Origin: Hymenopus coronatus
Lineage: Eukaryota; Arthropoda; Insecta; Mantodea; Hymenopodidae
NCBI GenBank assembly: GCA_030762935.1
Contig: CM060883.1
Span: 34,433,501-34,497,500 of the forward strand
Length of the DNA: 64,000 bases
Direction of reading: 5' to 3'
A model generated the notes under the pieces. That model was not told the DNA's origin. It saw only the letters and a list, made by a program, of their open reading frames with translations, and searched no databases. Of the stretch, positions 55,664 through 64,000 are shown piece after piece. Both the position numbers and the translations under genes were made by a program. Numbering within the stretch: the first letter of the stretch is position 1; every line of letters starts with the position of its first letter.

Positions 55664-56270
55664 TAAAATAATGATTGATCACAACATGAATTGGAAATAC
55701 CATATTGATTATATCTTACCCAAACTGAGCTCTGCATGTTTTGCAATTCGATCTTTAATTCAGCTTATAAAACAGCTTATTATGCATATTTTCATTCATT
55801 GATGACCTATGGAATAATATTTTGGGGCAATTCAGTAAATGCTAAAAAAGTATTCATTATGCAAAAAAAAAAAAAAAAAAAAAAAGCAATAAGAATAATG
55901 GCAGGGGAAAGACGATCAACTCACTGCAAGCCACTCTTCAAAATGTTTGTAATTTTACCATTAGCCTGTGAACATATTCTAGCCATATGTCATTTGTAAT
56001 AAATAACCCACAAAAGTTTACAAAAAATACAGATATTCATAACAAAGAGACCAGACATAAGCTGAACTTACAAATAATTTGCAGTTATTCCAAAAAGGGG
56101 TTTGCTACAAACGAATAGTTTTGTTTAATTCACTTCCCTCTTCTATAAAAAAAAATGCAAATGAACAAAAACAAGTTTAGATCAGAATTAAAAAGATACC
56201 TTATTACTCACACCTTCTATACAGAGAAGGATTTCATTCAATCAAAACATGCTGGTAATAATGTAACATT
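55664..56270 (+). pseudogene. LINE reverse-transcriptase ORF, C-terminal part
   Basis: Translating across frameshifts gives MIDHNMNWKYHI, LPKLSSACFAIRSLI, AYYAYFHSLMTYGIIFWGNS, AIRIMAG and LFKMFVILPLACEHI. Later LNSLPSSIKKN- and FRSELKRYLIT-like remnants follow. This is the order found at the C-terminal end of Jockey/CR1-type ORF2. A run of 23 A near 55.87 kb interrupts a lysine-rich spot (MQKK). It is 5'-truncated and inactive. Confidence 0.8.
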
Positions 56271-56680
56271 GTAAATATAATAAACGTGAATATTCTAAGA
56301 ATGCAAGTGTACGAGTAGGCTTTTGGAAACAGACATGTAGTTGAAAACTATGCAAAACTGACACCTCTGAAAAGTAAGTATTAATAAGTATGAATAAATG
56401 TAGTCGTTGACATGATCTACATCCAAGAGTTTGGGCTTTGAGTCTCAGCTCATAATAGAATCTACAGATTGCAATACTAATGTATGTTTTTACAACACAT
56501 TTTAGACTATATGCTTGTTCCGGCTCCAAAATCTTGCTCCTTCTAACTTTTTCTCGGATGTCCCAATTTTGTATGTTCCTTGTGGCTTGTAAACTTTTGC
56601 AGTTCTACTTTGTTTCGTTTTGTTTGTGTTGTTTTCTGTTTTTTTCTATATTGTGTTATTATTTTATTTGATTATTCTAT
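56271..56680. other. Unassigned AT-rich stretch
   Basis: No gene or element was recognised. Confidence 0.35.
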
Positions 56681-56815
56681 TTTTACTCTCTACGTACTCT
56701 GTACATAGTATATAGAGAAGGTATTGTAATGCACCCAAAATTCGATGCCGAGATTTCACCGGAAACACATGTTTTGAGACTCATTGATTCCAAAATAAGT
56801 ATTATTAGAAACAAC
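56681..56815 (-). mobile_element. Family H fragment, 3' hairpin end
   Basis: Reversed 3' terminus (TTTTACTCTCTACGTACTCT, TATATAGAGAAGG) and CCGAGATTTCACCGGAAAC. It stops at LINE-like sequence. Confidence 0.75.
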
Positions 56816-56821
56816 CAATGT

Positions 56822-57085
56822 AGAACATGATTCTAAACGACCTCTATCTTGAAATGGAACTGAGAAGGCCACGCGGCAAGGATTCAGGATTCCAGATGAG
56901 CATCATAGCTACGATGTGGTCACCTCATGTCGGCAGCAGACGTCGAGGAAGACGTAGAATAAGTTGGGTGACACATTTAAGAAAGAAGCAGGAAGACACT
57001 GGACGGGAACAGTAAATAACCGCTGTGACTGGAGAAAAATTCTAAGGAGCCGACAGATCAGAGACGAAATGAAGCAATAATTCTA
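56822..57085 (+). pseudogene. Possible LINE ORF2 C-terminal tail
   Basis: With a frameshift it reads RRGRRRISWVTHLRK, then GRHW-, NNRCDWRKILRS and a stop. That resembles the RP-(R/K)-W-D-DL, then DR--W--L pattern at the end of RTE-like or related non-LTR ORF2 proteins. The upstream RT is absent. Confidence 0.5.
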
Positions 57086-57089
57086 CTTA

Positions 57090-58169
57090 TGTATGAGTTC
57101 TAAAGAAGCACTCCCTCACAAGAAGTCCTTCAGGAACAAAATAGCTTGCATTTATTCATTCGTTCATTGATAATGAGTAAATAAATTGTGTTATCTTTTG
57201 AGGTGTAGAGTAATGGGTTCACAATTGGCAGTACTTTCCGCAAGTATACTTGAAAAGAAAACGACTGATGTGTGTATGTTTGTGTATGAGTGTTTGTGTT
57301 CTTCCGGAGGGAGGATAAGCCATGACTTATTGTGCGTCAGACACCACGAGATAGGATGAGATGCGAGTACTATTGACGGGCGCCCGAAACGGGACCGCGG
57401 GGAAAGAGCCACCGTGTGGGTCCCTAACATAGTCCAAGCAGCTCTTCATTTCGACGAGGGGAGAGCTACAGTGTCTCTATTGAATGAATGACTAAGTGTA
57501 TTTATTGACAACAATATCGTACGTTGAACTTCCACAATCGTGCGGGTTCACAGACTGTACGTGATTTTGTAATACATACTAAAAAGCAATATTAAAACAA
57601 CAACAAAGAATTAAAGGAGTAAACACGAAAATAAAAAGACAAAGATATTCAAATACAGCAATTTAAATCTACAGCACAGAGTACACCTTATTCAGAAGCA
57701 TAAATGTACTCTCTTATAATAGATAAATACACTTAAAAGAAATATACACATATAATATATACACAATATATAAACCATAACACAACAATGACATAAGTAT
57801 GACATAAAATATACGTAAGACATTGTTGTCACGTTTGTTTAGCTGTTCTTATCCTTCTCTATAAGCAGCCTTCTCAGATCTCAGCTGTCTTGCCTTAAGC
57901 ATAAATTTACCTGTGACCAAGGTAAGGGAAAGATGAACCCGTCACTTACCATATTTTGTGCCTTTGGCAACCTCTCAGTCAACTGTCATATGGAGGTGTG
58001 GCCAGTGCTCGAGTAAAGAGAATTTTAGTGTTTCAGAAGTTTAATTTCCTTATGAGTTCTGGGGCAACCAACAAAATAAACCTTAGCAAAACATGCTTCA
58101 CTCAGGCACTGAAACGCCCCTGAGACTTACAGGCGACTCCTTAGCCGCCGAGAGATGTATCTTCAAAGC
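57090..58169. other. Unassigned stretch
   Basis: It includes a GC-richer piece at about 57.36-57.47 kb (GACGGGCGCCCGAAACGGG) and an AT-rich repeat-like part near 57.7 kb. No gene or family was recognised. Confidence 0.3.
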
Positions 58170-58385
58170 ACATTCACCACCACGAAAGGGCTCCACCACC
58201 GATACTTACAGCCCTGAAAGAGACCAGTGGGATGAAATTGAGTTGGAATGAAAGGAATAAAGTAACCTCCCCAGTGGCCCGGAGAAACTCTCGAAAAAAC
58301 ACATGGGTCACAGGGAATTGAATCCATGGCCTCCAGAACGCCAGTTTCAGACCTAGCTCAGTAACGACTGAAGTTCGTGACGACA
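58170..58385 (-). mobile_element. Probable tRNA-derived SINE, family 5
   Basis: On the minus strand there is an A-box-like TTACTGAGCTAGGTCTGAAA and a B-box-like GGATTCAATTCCCTG. A body follows with GAGTTTCTCCGGGCCACTGG. The tRNA arms are too degenerate for a tRNA gene. No second copy is present in this window, so the call rests on the boxes alone. Confidence 0.4.
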
Positions 58386-58725
58386 TTTTAATATAGCAAC
58401 TCCATTAATAGAGTTGCGTGAGAAATGTAATTTGTTGCAGCGTGCAAAGGAACCTCATTGTTTTTACATGCAGACCGACCGCAGAATACCGAAATAACGT
58501 TGACCCCCTGTCAACACATGCGTGCAGTTGACACACGACGGTATCAAATGTGAATTGTTAACGACAAAAACCTCTTTCATGAATACATAAAAACATCTAC
58601 CTGTCTTTTTATTCCATGCTAATGTCACCGCGACAGGCGAATGTTTTAAGTGGCACTGTGTCAAATAAATGTGCAGTTATTAATAAAACCTCACATCTGT
58701 CCATAAAGCGAATTCTCGGTCGCAT
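58386..58725. other. Unassigned stretch
   Basis: No gene or element was recognised. Confidence 0.3.
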
Positions 58726-58830
58726 TTTGACTTTCTTTACCAATATAGTAAGCAGGGGAAATATTATATTGTATCCAAAATTTCCATATGGATATTTCAC
58801 CGCAAATATATGTTTAAAATCTATAAAATA
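58726..58830 (-). mobile_element. Family H fragment, 3' end, decayed
   Basis: GACTTTCTTTACCAATATAG and GGATATTTCACCGCAAATAT are a decayed reversed 3' end. Confidence 0.45.
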
Positions 58831-58892
58831 TTGTTAGATCTAGTATGCTGAAAGAGGAGTAAATAAATGGAAAATTGAAATGGCATACACAA

Positions 58893-58955
58893 AGTCTGAT
58901 GTGATATCCACATGACTTTCTCTACCTGTTCCACAAACTACTGTTACAAAAGATT
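58893..58955 (+). mobile_element. Family H fragment, first ~60 bp
   Basis: TCTGATGTGATATCCACATG and ACTTTCTCTACCTGTTCC form an H 5' end. An opposed full H copy begins directly afterwards. The remainder was not found beyond it. Confidence 0.65.
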
Positions 58956-58956
58956 A

Positions 58957-59847
58957 TTACTTTCTCTACACGTACTATGTACATTAGTGTATAGAGAGGG
59001 TATTGTTATGCACCCAAAATTTCGATACCGAGATTCCACCGGAAATACATGTTTTGAGACCTCCCGAAACAAACAAAAAAAAAACATTTTTAGAAAAATG
59101 TCCGTGTGTATATCTATCTGCCTGTCTGTGTGAGTCTGTGTGTGTCTATGGGCACCATAGCTCAAAAACAAAAGGTCCGTTAAAAATCAAACTTGGTATT
59201 TAAGTTTGCTATCTTCCAAGGATGCGACATGACGATTCTCCAGAAAATTCCACCACGCCCAACTACCCTTTACATGAAAATATTCTCGAATTTCTTTTAT
59301 TTTCTCAAGAATAGTTCTAACGATTTTGATTAAAATATGGCGTACTTGAGATATTTATAGGCAAATAAAATGTACATCTTCAATTTTATGGAATAGCCTA
59401 TAAATATCTCCTTATTGTGCATGCATTTTGTTGAATTTTAAGTAGCTGGTAAACTATAAGAGATTGGCAAAAAAGTTACGCAACAGAAATGTAAATCTCG
59501 CTAAAACACAGAATTTATGTAATGTGCATTTTTTTCTGGGGTTGACCGTTATTGAGATATTCCTTGTTATTAGTTTTAGCTTTAAAATACTTGTAATTTT
59601 CTCATACGGTAATTTGTCAACTTCTGTCTATACAAACAAAGGAACCTCAGTCACATAGCAACCAGCTTTTGACTATCATTTTAACCTACGGTACTCCCTT
59701 ATTTCGCTGCTACTTACAAGGAAGCAAGTAATAAGACTAATTCTGCTAATGTTTTTTCGATTAGCATGAAGTAAATAGAAGTATAAACTTTTTAACAATA
59801 ATTTGTTGTAGAGATGTAGAGTAAGTCATGTGAATGGAACACATCAT
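58957..59847 (-). mobile_element. Family H element, full length
   Basis: Reversed 3' end (TTACTTTCTCTACACGTACT), microsatellite (GTGTGAGTCTGTGTGTGTC) and body to a clean reversed 5' end (GTCATGTGAATGGAACACAT). Length is about 891 bp. It abuts a stub of an opposed copy. Confidence 0.85.
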
Positions 59848-59964
59848 ATTTTTTTAAGTGAGTTCTACACCTTAGCTCACATCTGGACGTTAGCATTAGG
59901 TGTTTTGATATAAATGATAATATAGTTTTATGGGAGATGCTAGCGGTTTCTAATATAAGCAGTC

Positions 59965-60130
59965 GGTGTGTATGGCTCAGTTAGACGCTGGTTTTTTGGT
60001 CCAAAAGTCGTGTGTTTAAACCCAGACCGATAATTTTAAGTGTGATTAAAAGCGACAGACCCATTTCAGTAGATATAGAACTCCTACGGGACGAAGCTCC
60101 GTCACACTAGCAGCGTTGATATGATTGGTA
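59965..60130 (+). mobile_element. Probable tRNA-derived SINE, family 6
   Basis: A-box-like TATGGCTCAGTTAGACG and B-box-like GTGTGTTTAAACCCAGACC are spaced as in a tRNA. They are followed by a body ending CTCCGTCACACTAGCAG. There is only one copy here and no A tail, so confidence is modest. Confidence 0.4.
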
Positions 60131-61086
60131 GCGTCGTTAGTAAACAACATAAATTAAATTAATGATAATTTAAATTAGTATTTAGCTACTAAATGCATGG
60201 AACGGCGGAATATTATTACCGTCACATAATCTATTGTGGATACATACACTTAGTGACTGGTGAACCCGACAGATGGCCATAGTTACATAATTGCTTTCTT
60301 GGACCACTTGCTTGTACAAGCCTCTGATAGATGGCAGTAGTTATGTATTTATCTTTGTATAACATATCTTTTATTTTCATTCTTTCTTTTTGTATGCGGA
60401 TATTTGGGTTGCAGTTTTAAATATCCAATTTACTGTATACCTGTGGACTGAGAAGACATTTCGTGAAAACCAAAGTCAAATTTGCTGGTACGTCGGAATT
60501 AGACAAAAATATTTTCGTCCTGTTTAGAATGGTTAAGACTTTAAAATATATGATTTTTATCATCTACGACATAATTCTACACTTCCTAGCACACTAATCC
60601 TCCTCTTCCTCTTATCATTTGTTAAACTGGTGAGCTTGTCAAATACACTACATCACAGAATAAAAAGTATATTTTTGTACATTATTGTAACACTGCTTCA
60701 CAATATTGCTTAATTTTTAGGTCTAATCCATGTATTGTAGGTTCTATCGTGTCGCTATTAGACCATACAGTTAGGCGACTTAAAATAAATGCATTAAAAA
60801 TATTTCTTCTGTGTACATTTTTTAATAAGTGAAGCGGAATTTGAACATTTGAAAGATATTGGCGACAGAGAGAGAATATCTAGCGACTGTTGTCAATGTA
60901 TGATTAGTACTAATGTAAACATGTAAAATATTTCAATTAATATTCTGCAAAATTAATCGTTTTAGTGTTAAATTATCGTTAACACCTGTACAGTATGGAA
61001 ATGTAAGGAATTCAGTTGGTTAACTGGTAATATTATTTACACCATAGATAACTATAAACGAATAGATACAACTCAAAGTTAAACAT
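60131..61086. other. Unassigned AT-rich stretch
   Basis: It contains two short AGATGGC(A/C)-type words near 60.27 and 60.34 kb, like those inside the Helitron at 17.5-19.5 kb (CCACCAGATGGCAG). This hints at an old Helitron-related piece. Nothing else was recognised. Confidence 0.3.
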
Positions 61087-61930
61087 TCAGATGTGTTCCA
61101 TTCACATGACTTTCTCTACATCTCCGCAACAAATTATTATTAAAAAGGTTAAGCTTCTATTTACTTCGTGTTGATCGACAAAATATTAGCAGAAATAGTC
61201 ATATTACTTCCTTCCTTGTAAGTAGAAGCGAAATAGGGAGTACCATAGGTTAAAGTGATACTCAAAAGCTGGTTGCTATATGACTGACGTTCCTTTGTTT
61301 GTATGGACAGGAGTTGACAAATTCCCGTATCAGATAAGCATGTTTTTTAAAGCTGAAACCAAAAACAAGGAATATCTCAAAAACGATCAACTCCGCAAAA
61401 AAAAAAAATGTATATAACATAAATTTTGTGTTTTAATGTGCTCTACTTTTTTATGCTCAGTTTTCTTCTATCTCTTACGGTAAAGCAGATATGTAAAATT
61501 CCTTAAAATTCATCCAGAATAAAGTAGTCTTCAGAGGCTATTCCTAGAAAATTTAAGATATACATATTATTTGTCAGGTAAATGTCTTTAATATACGATA
61601 TTTTAGTCAAAATCGTTACAGCCATTTTTGAGAAAATATAAATTTTCCGAAAAAAGTTCCATGTAAAGGGTATTGGGGGAGATTTTCTTGAAAATATTCG
61701 TGTCGCATCCTTGAAAGTTGGTATTTAATGGTCTTTTCGTTTTTGAGCTATGCTGTTCACAGACACACACGCACACGCACACAGACACGGACCTTTTTCC
61801 AGAAATGCTTTTTTGTGTATTCACAGGGACCTAAAACATGTATTTCCAGTGAAATCTCGGTATCGAATTTTTGGGTGCATTACAATACCTTCTCTATGCA
61901 CTATGTACATGGTAAGTATAGAGAAAGTAA
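61087..61930 (+). mobile_element. Family H element, full length
   Basis: It starts TCAGATGTGTTCCATTCACA and ends AGTATAGAGAAAGTAA, about 844 bp. Its CA microsatellite is intact (ACACACACGCACACGCACAC). It is a good reference copy. Confidence 0.85.
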
Positions 61931-62025
61931 TGATTTATGTCTTATCTTCCAATATAGCAGTTCACCATGTGGTATTTTTTGGAACCTGAATGCCACTTCT
62001 ATATCTGAAACATTGATTAATACAT

Positions 62026-62026
62026 A

Positions 62027-62066
<40 letters not shown>

Positions 62067-62067
62067 G
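62026..62067. repeat. (AAT)n microsatellite
   Basis: About 13 AAT units, with a second short cluster near 62.17 kb. Confidence 0.9.
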
Positions 62068-62256
62068 TAGTAACAATAGTAATTATAATGATAAAACCGG
62101 ACTATTAGAAACACTGGCGGAAATACTTTAGGAAAGGTGTAAGGAATTCAATGTTAGAATGCCAAAATAATAATAATAACATTTTTGAAATATTAATAAT
62201 TAGAATAATTAATAACTAATTAATAACTATTCTTAGAAGATCTCTTCTGTCTTTTT

Positions 62257-62942
62257 TTACTTTCTCTATACGAACAATGTACATCCAAAGAAAGCATTTT
62301 TAGAAAAATGTCCGTGTGTGTCTGTCTGTCTGCCCGTCTGTCTGTGGGCAGCATAGCGCAAAAACGAAAGGACCGTTAAAGCCCAAACTTGGTATTTAAA
62401 TTTGGTATCTTCCAAGGATGCGACACGAAGATTTTCAAGAAAATCTCCCACCCCCAACTACCCTTTACATGGAAAAAATTTCGAAAATTTTGATTTTCTT
62501 AAAAATTGCTCTAACAGTTTTGATTAAAATATCGTATATTAAAGATATTTACCTAAAAAATAAAATGTACATCTTGAATTTTCTGGGAATAGCCTCTGAA
62601 GACTACTTTATTCTGGATGAATTTTACGGAATTGTGCTTAACTGCTAAACCGTAAGAGATGGACAAAAACTTACTCCACAGAAAACGTAGCTCCTGATAA
62701 AAACACATAACTTATGTAATATACGTTTTTTTCGTGGAGTTGATCATTTTGAAGATCTTGGTTTTCGTTTCTGCTTTGAAAAACATACTTTCTCATACAG
62801 GAATTTGTTAACTCCTGTCCATACAAACAAAGGAACTTTAGTTTCATAGCAACCAGCTTTTGGCCATCATTTTAACCTATGGTACTCTCTCAATTCGCCT
62901 CTACTTACAAGGAAGCAAATAATACAACTATTTCTGCTAATT
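62257..62942 (-). mobile_element. Family H element without its 5' end
   Basis: Reversed 3' end (TTTACTTTCTCTATACGAAC) with part of the hairpin region deleted, and a GTGTGTGTCTGTCTGTCTGC microsatellite. The body runs to ACTATTTCTGCTAA, where a second same-strand copy starts in the T run. Confidence 0.8.
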
Positions 62943-63794
62943 TTTACTTTCTCTATAGGCACTATGTACATAGTGTATAGAGAATGTATTGCACTCCACC
63001 AAAAAATTCGATACGGAGATTTCACCGGAAACATGTTTTAGGGTACCCTTTATCTAAAAAAAGCATTTTCGGAAAAAGGTCCGTGTGTGTCTGTGAACAC
63101 GATAACTCAAAATCGAAAAGTAGGTAAAATACCAAATTTGGTATTTAAGTTTAATATCTTTCAGGGATGCGATACGAAGATTTTGAAAAAAATCCCCCCA
63201 CCCCCAATTACCCTTTACATGGAACTTTTATCGAAAATGTTGATTTTCTTAAAAATGGCTCTAACAATTTTGATTAAAATATCGTATATTAAAGATATTT
63301 ACCTGACAAATAAAGCGTACATCTTGAATCTTCTGGGAATAGCCTCTGAAGCCTACTTTATTCTGGATGAATTTAACGGAATAGTGCATAACTTCTAAAC
63401 CGTAGGAGATGGACAAAAATTTACTACACAGAAAATGTAGCTCGTAATAAAACACACAACTTATGCCATATACATTTTTTTTCGTGGAGTTGATCATTTT
63501 TAAGATATTCTTGGTTTTTCGCTTCTGCTTTGAAAAACACACTTTTCTCATACAGGAATTTGTTAACTCTTGTCCATACAAACAAAGGAACTTTAGTTAA
63601 ATAGCAACCAGCTTTTCGGTATCATTTTAACCTATAGTACTCCCTGAATCCGTTTCTACTTACAAGGAAGCAAATAATATTACTATTTCTGCTAATTTTT
63701 CTTGATTAGTGTGAAGTAAATAGAAGCATAAGCTTTTTAACTACAATTTGTTGTAGAGATGTAGAGAAAGTCATGTGAATGGAACACATTAGAT
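62943..63794 (-). mobile_element. Family H element, full length
   Basis: TTTACTTTCTCTATAGGCAC to GTCATGTGAATGGAACACAT, about 852 bp, complete at both ends. It follows the truncated copy head-to-tail. Confidence 0.85.
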
Positions 63795-63930
63795 TTCTTA
63801 TTCATAAGGCTGTATTTGTATACTATATCTCTGTAGGTATCATAGGAATGTAGCAGTCTAACGCGGACATATTTTGTAACGGATTTAACCGATATTTCGA
63901 TACCTCCGTGGTAAGGTGTCTCTCAAAAGA

Positions 63931-64000
63931 TCTAATGTGTTCCATGCACATGAGTTTATATTTTATTTGAAACAAATTGTTCTTACAAAAGTTATCTTTT
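63931..64000 (+). mobile_element. Family H element, 5' end, cut by the window edge
   Basis: TCTAATGTGTTCCATGCACA is the H 5' terminus. The copy runs out of the window. Confidence 0.65.

Noticed and set aside
1..64000. CRISPR arrays, bacterial operons or phage systems
   Set aside because: There are no regularly spaced short repeats and no bacterial-type gene density. Eukaryotic transposons and intron-containing tRNA genes fill the window.

Overview
This window is AT-rich, repeat-dominated eukaryotic nuclear DNA. It is most likely from an arthropod, and probably an insect with a large genome: mariner, Helitron, LTR, LINE and tRNA-derived SINE relics occur together, with intron-containing tRNA genes and long mono- and dinucleotide runs. 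I cannot name the species. I found no convincing host protein-coding gene. The only genes that look intact are two tRNA-Leu(CAA) genes near 51.4 kb and 55.4 kb. Both are on the minus strand, with identical exons and diverged 34-nt introns.

The dominant feature is one dispersed family, here called family H. It has roughly 40 full or partial copies in both orientations and covers, by hand estimate, about 40% of the window. A full copy is about 840 bp. It begins TCTGATGTG, with ACTTTCTCTA just inside that end. It carries a variable CA/GT microsatellite near the other end, and finishes in a long hairpin whose outer arm is TAGAGAAAGT. There is no target-site duplication and no coding capacity. This matches the known plan of Helentron-associated elements (HINEs, for example Drosophila DINE-1). 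Copies sit inside one another, and several junctions lie in A or T runs.

Layout. At 0-2.6 kb is an LTR-retrotransposon remnant with an LTR, a tRNA-Leu primer-binding site and the first codons of gag, followed by a tRNA-derived SINE. At 2.6-8.1 kb are H copies, one nested in another, and a second SINE family. At 8.5-11.4 kb are two dead mariner elements about 365 bp apart. At 12-17.2 kb are H copies, one split by a small TA-flanked MITE, and several SINEs. At 17.5-19.5 kb is a decayed Helitron with both ends visible and helicase remnants. At 19.5-25 kb is a three-deep H nest and a MITE with 32-bp inverted ends. At 26.8-28.6 kb are a GC-rich dispersed repeat and head-to-head SINEs. At 29-33.6 kb are H copies and a LINE end, within the least repetitive part of the window. 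At 33.7-36.8 kb is a same-strand run of truncated H copies. At 37-47 kb are many H copies, LINE fragments and a perfect 146-bp tandem duplication. At 47.7-50.2 kb is a foldback-like element with tandem 430-bp units. At 50.5-55.5 kb are H copies next to the tRNA-Leu genes and a GC-richer SINE. At 55.6-64 kb are LINE fragments, a degenerate SINE and further H copies.

These elements do not form a pathway; the window reads as a record of nested transposition. Two links stand out. The LTR element's primer-binding site is complementary to the 3' end of the tRNA-Leu encoded here. H copies also end within about 8 bp of the 3' end of both tRNA genes, where the A-rich H terminus supplies the T run expected of a Pol III terminator.
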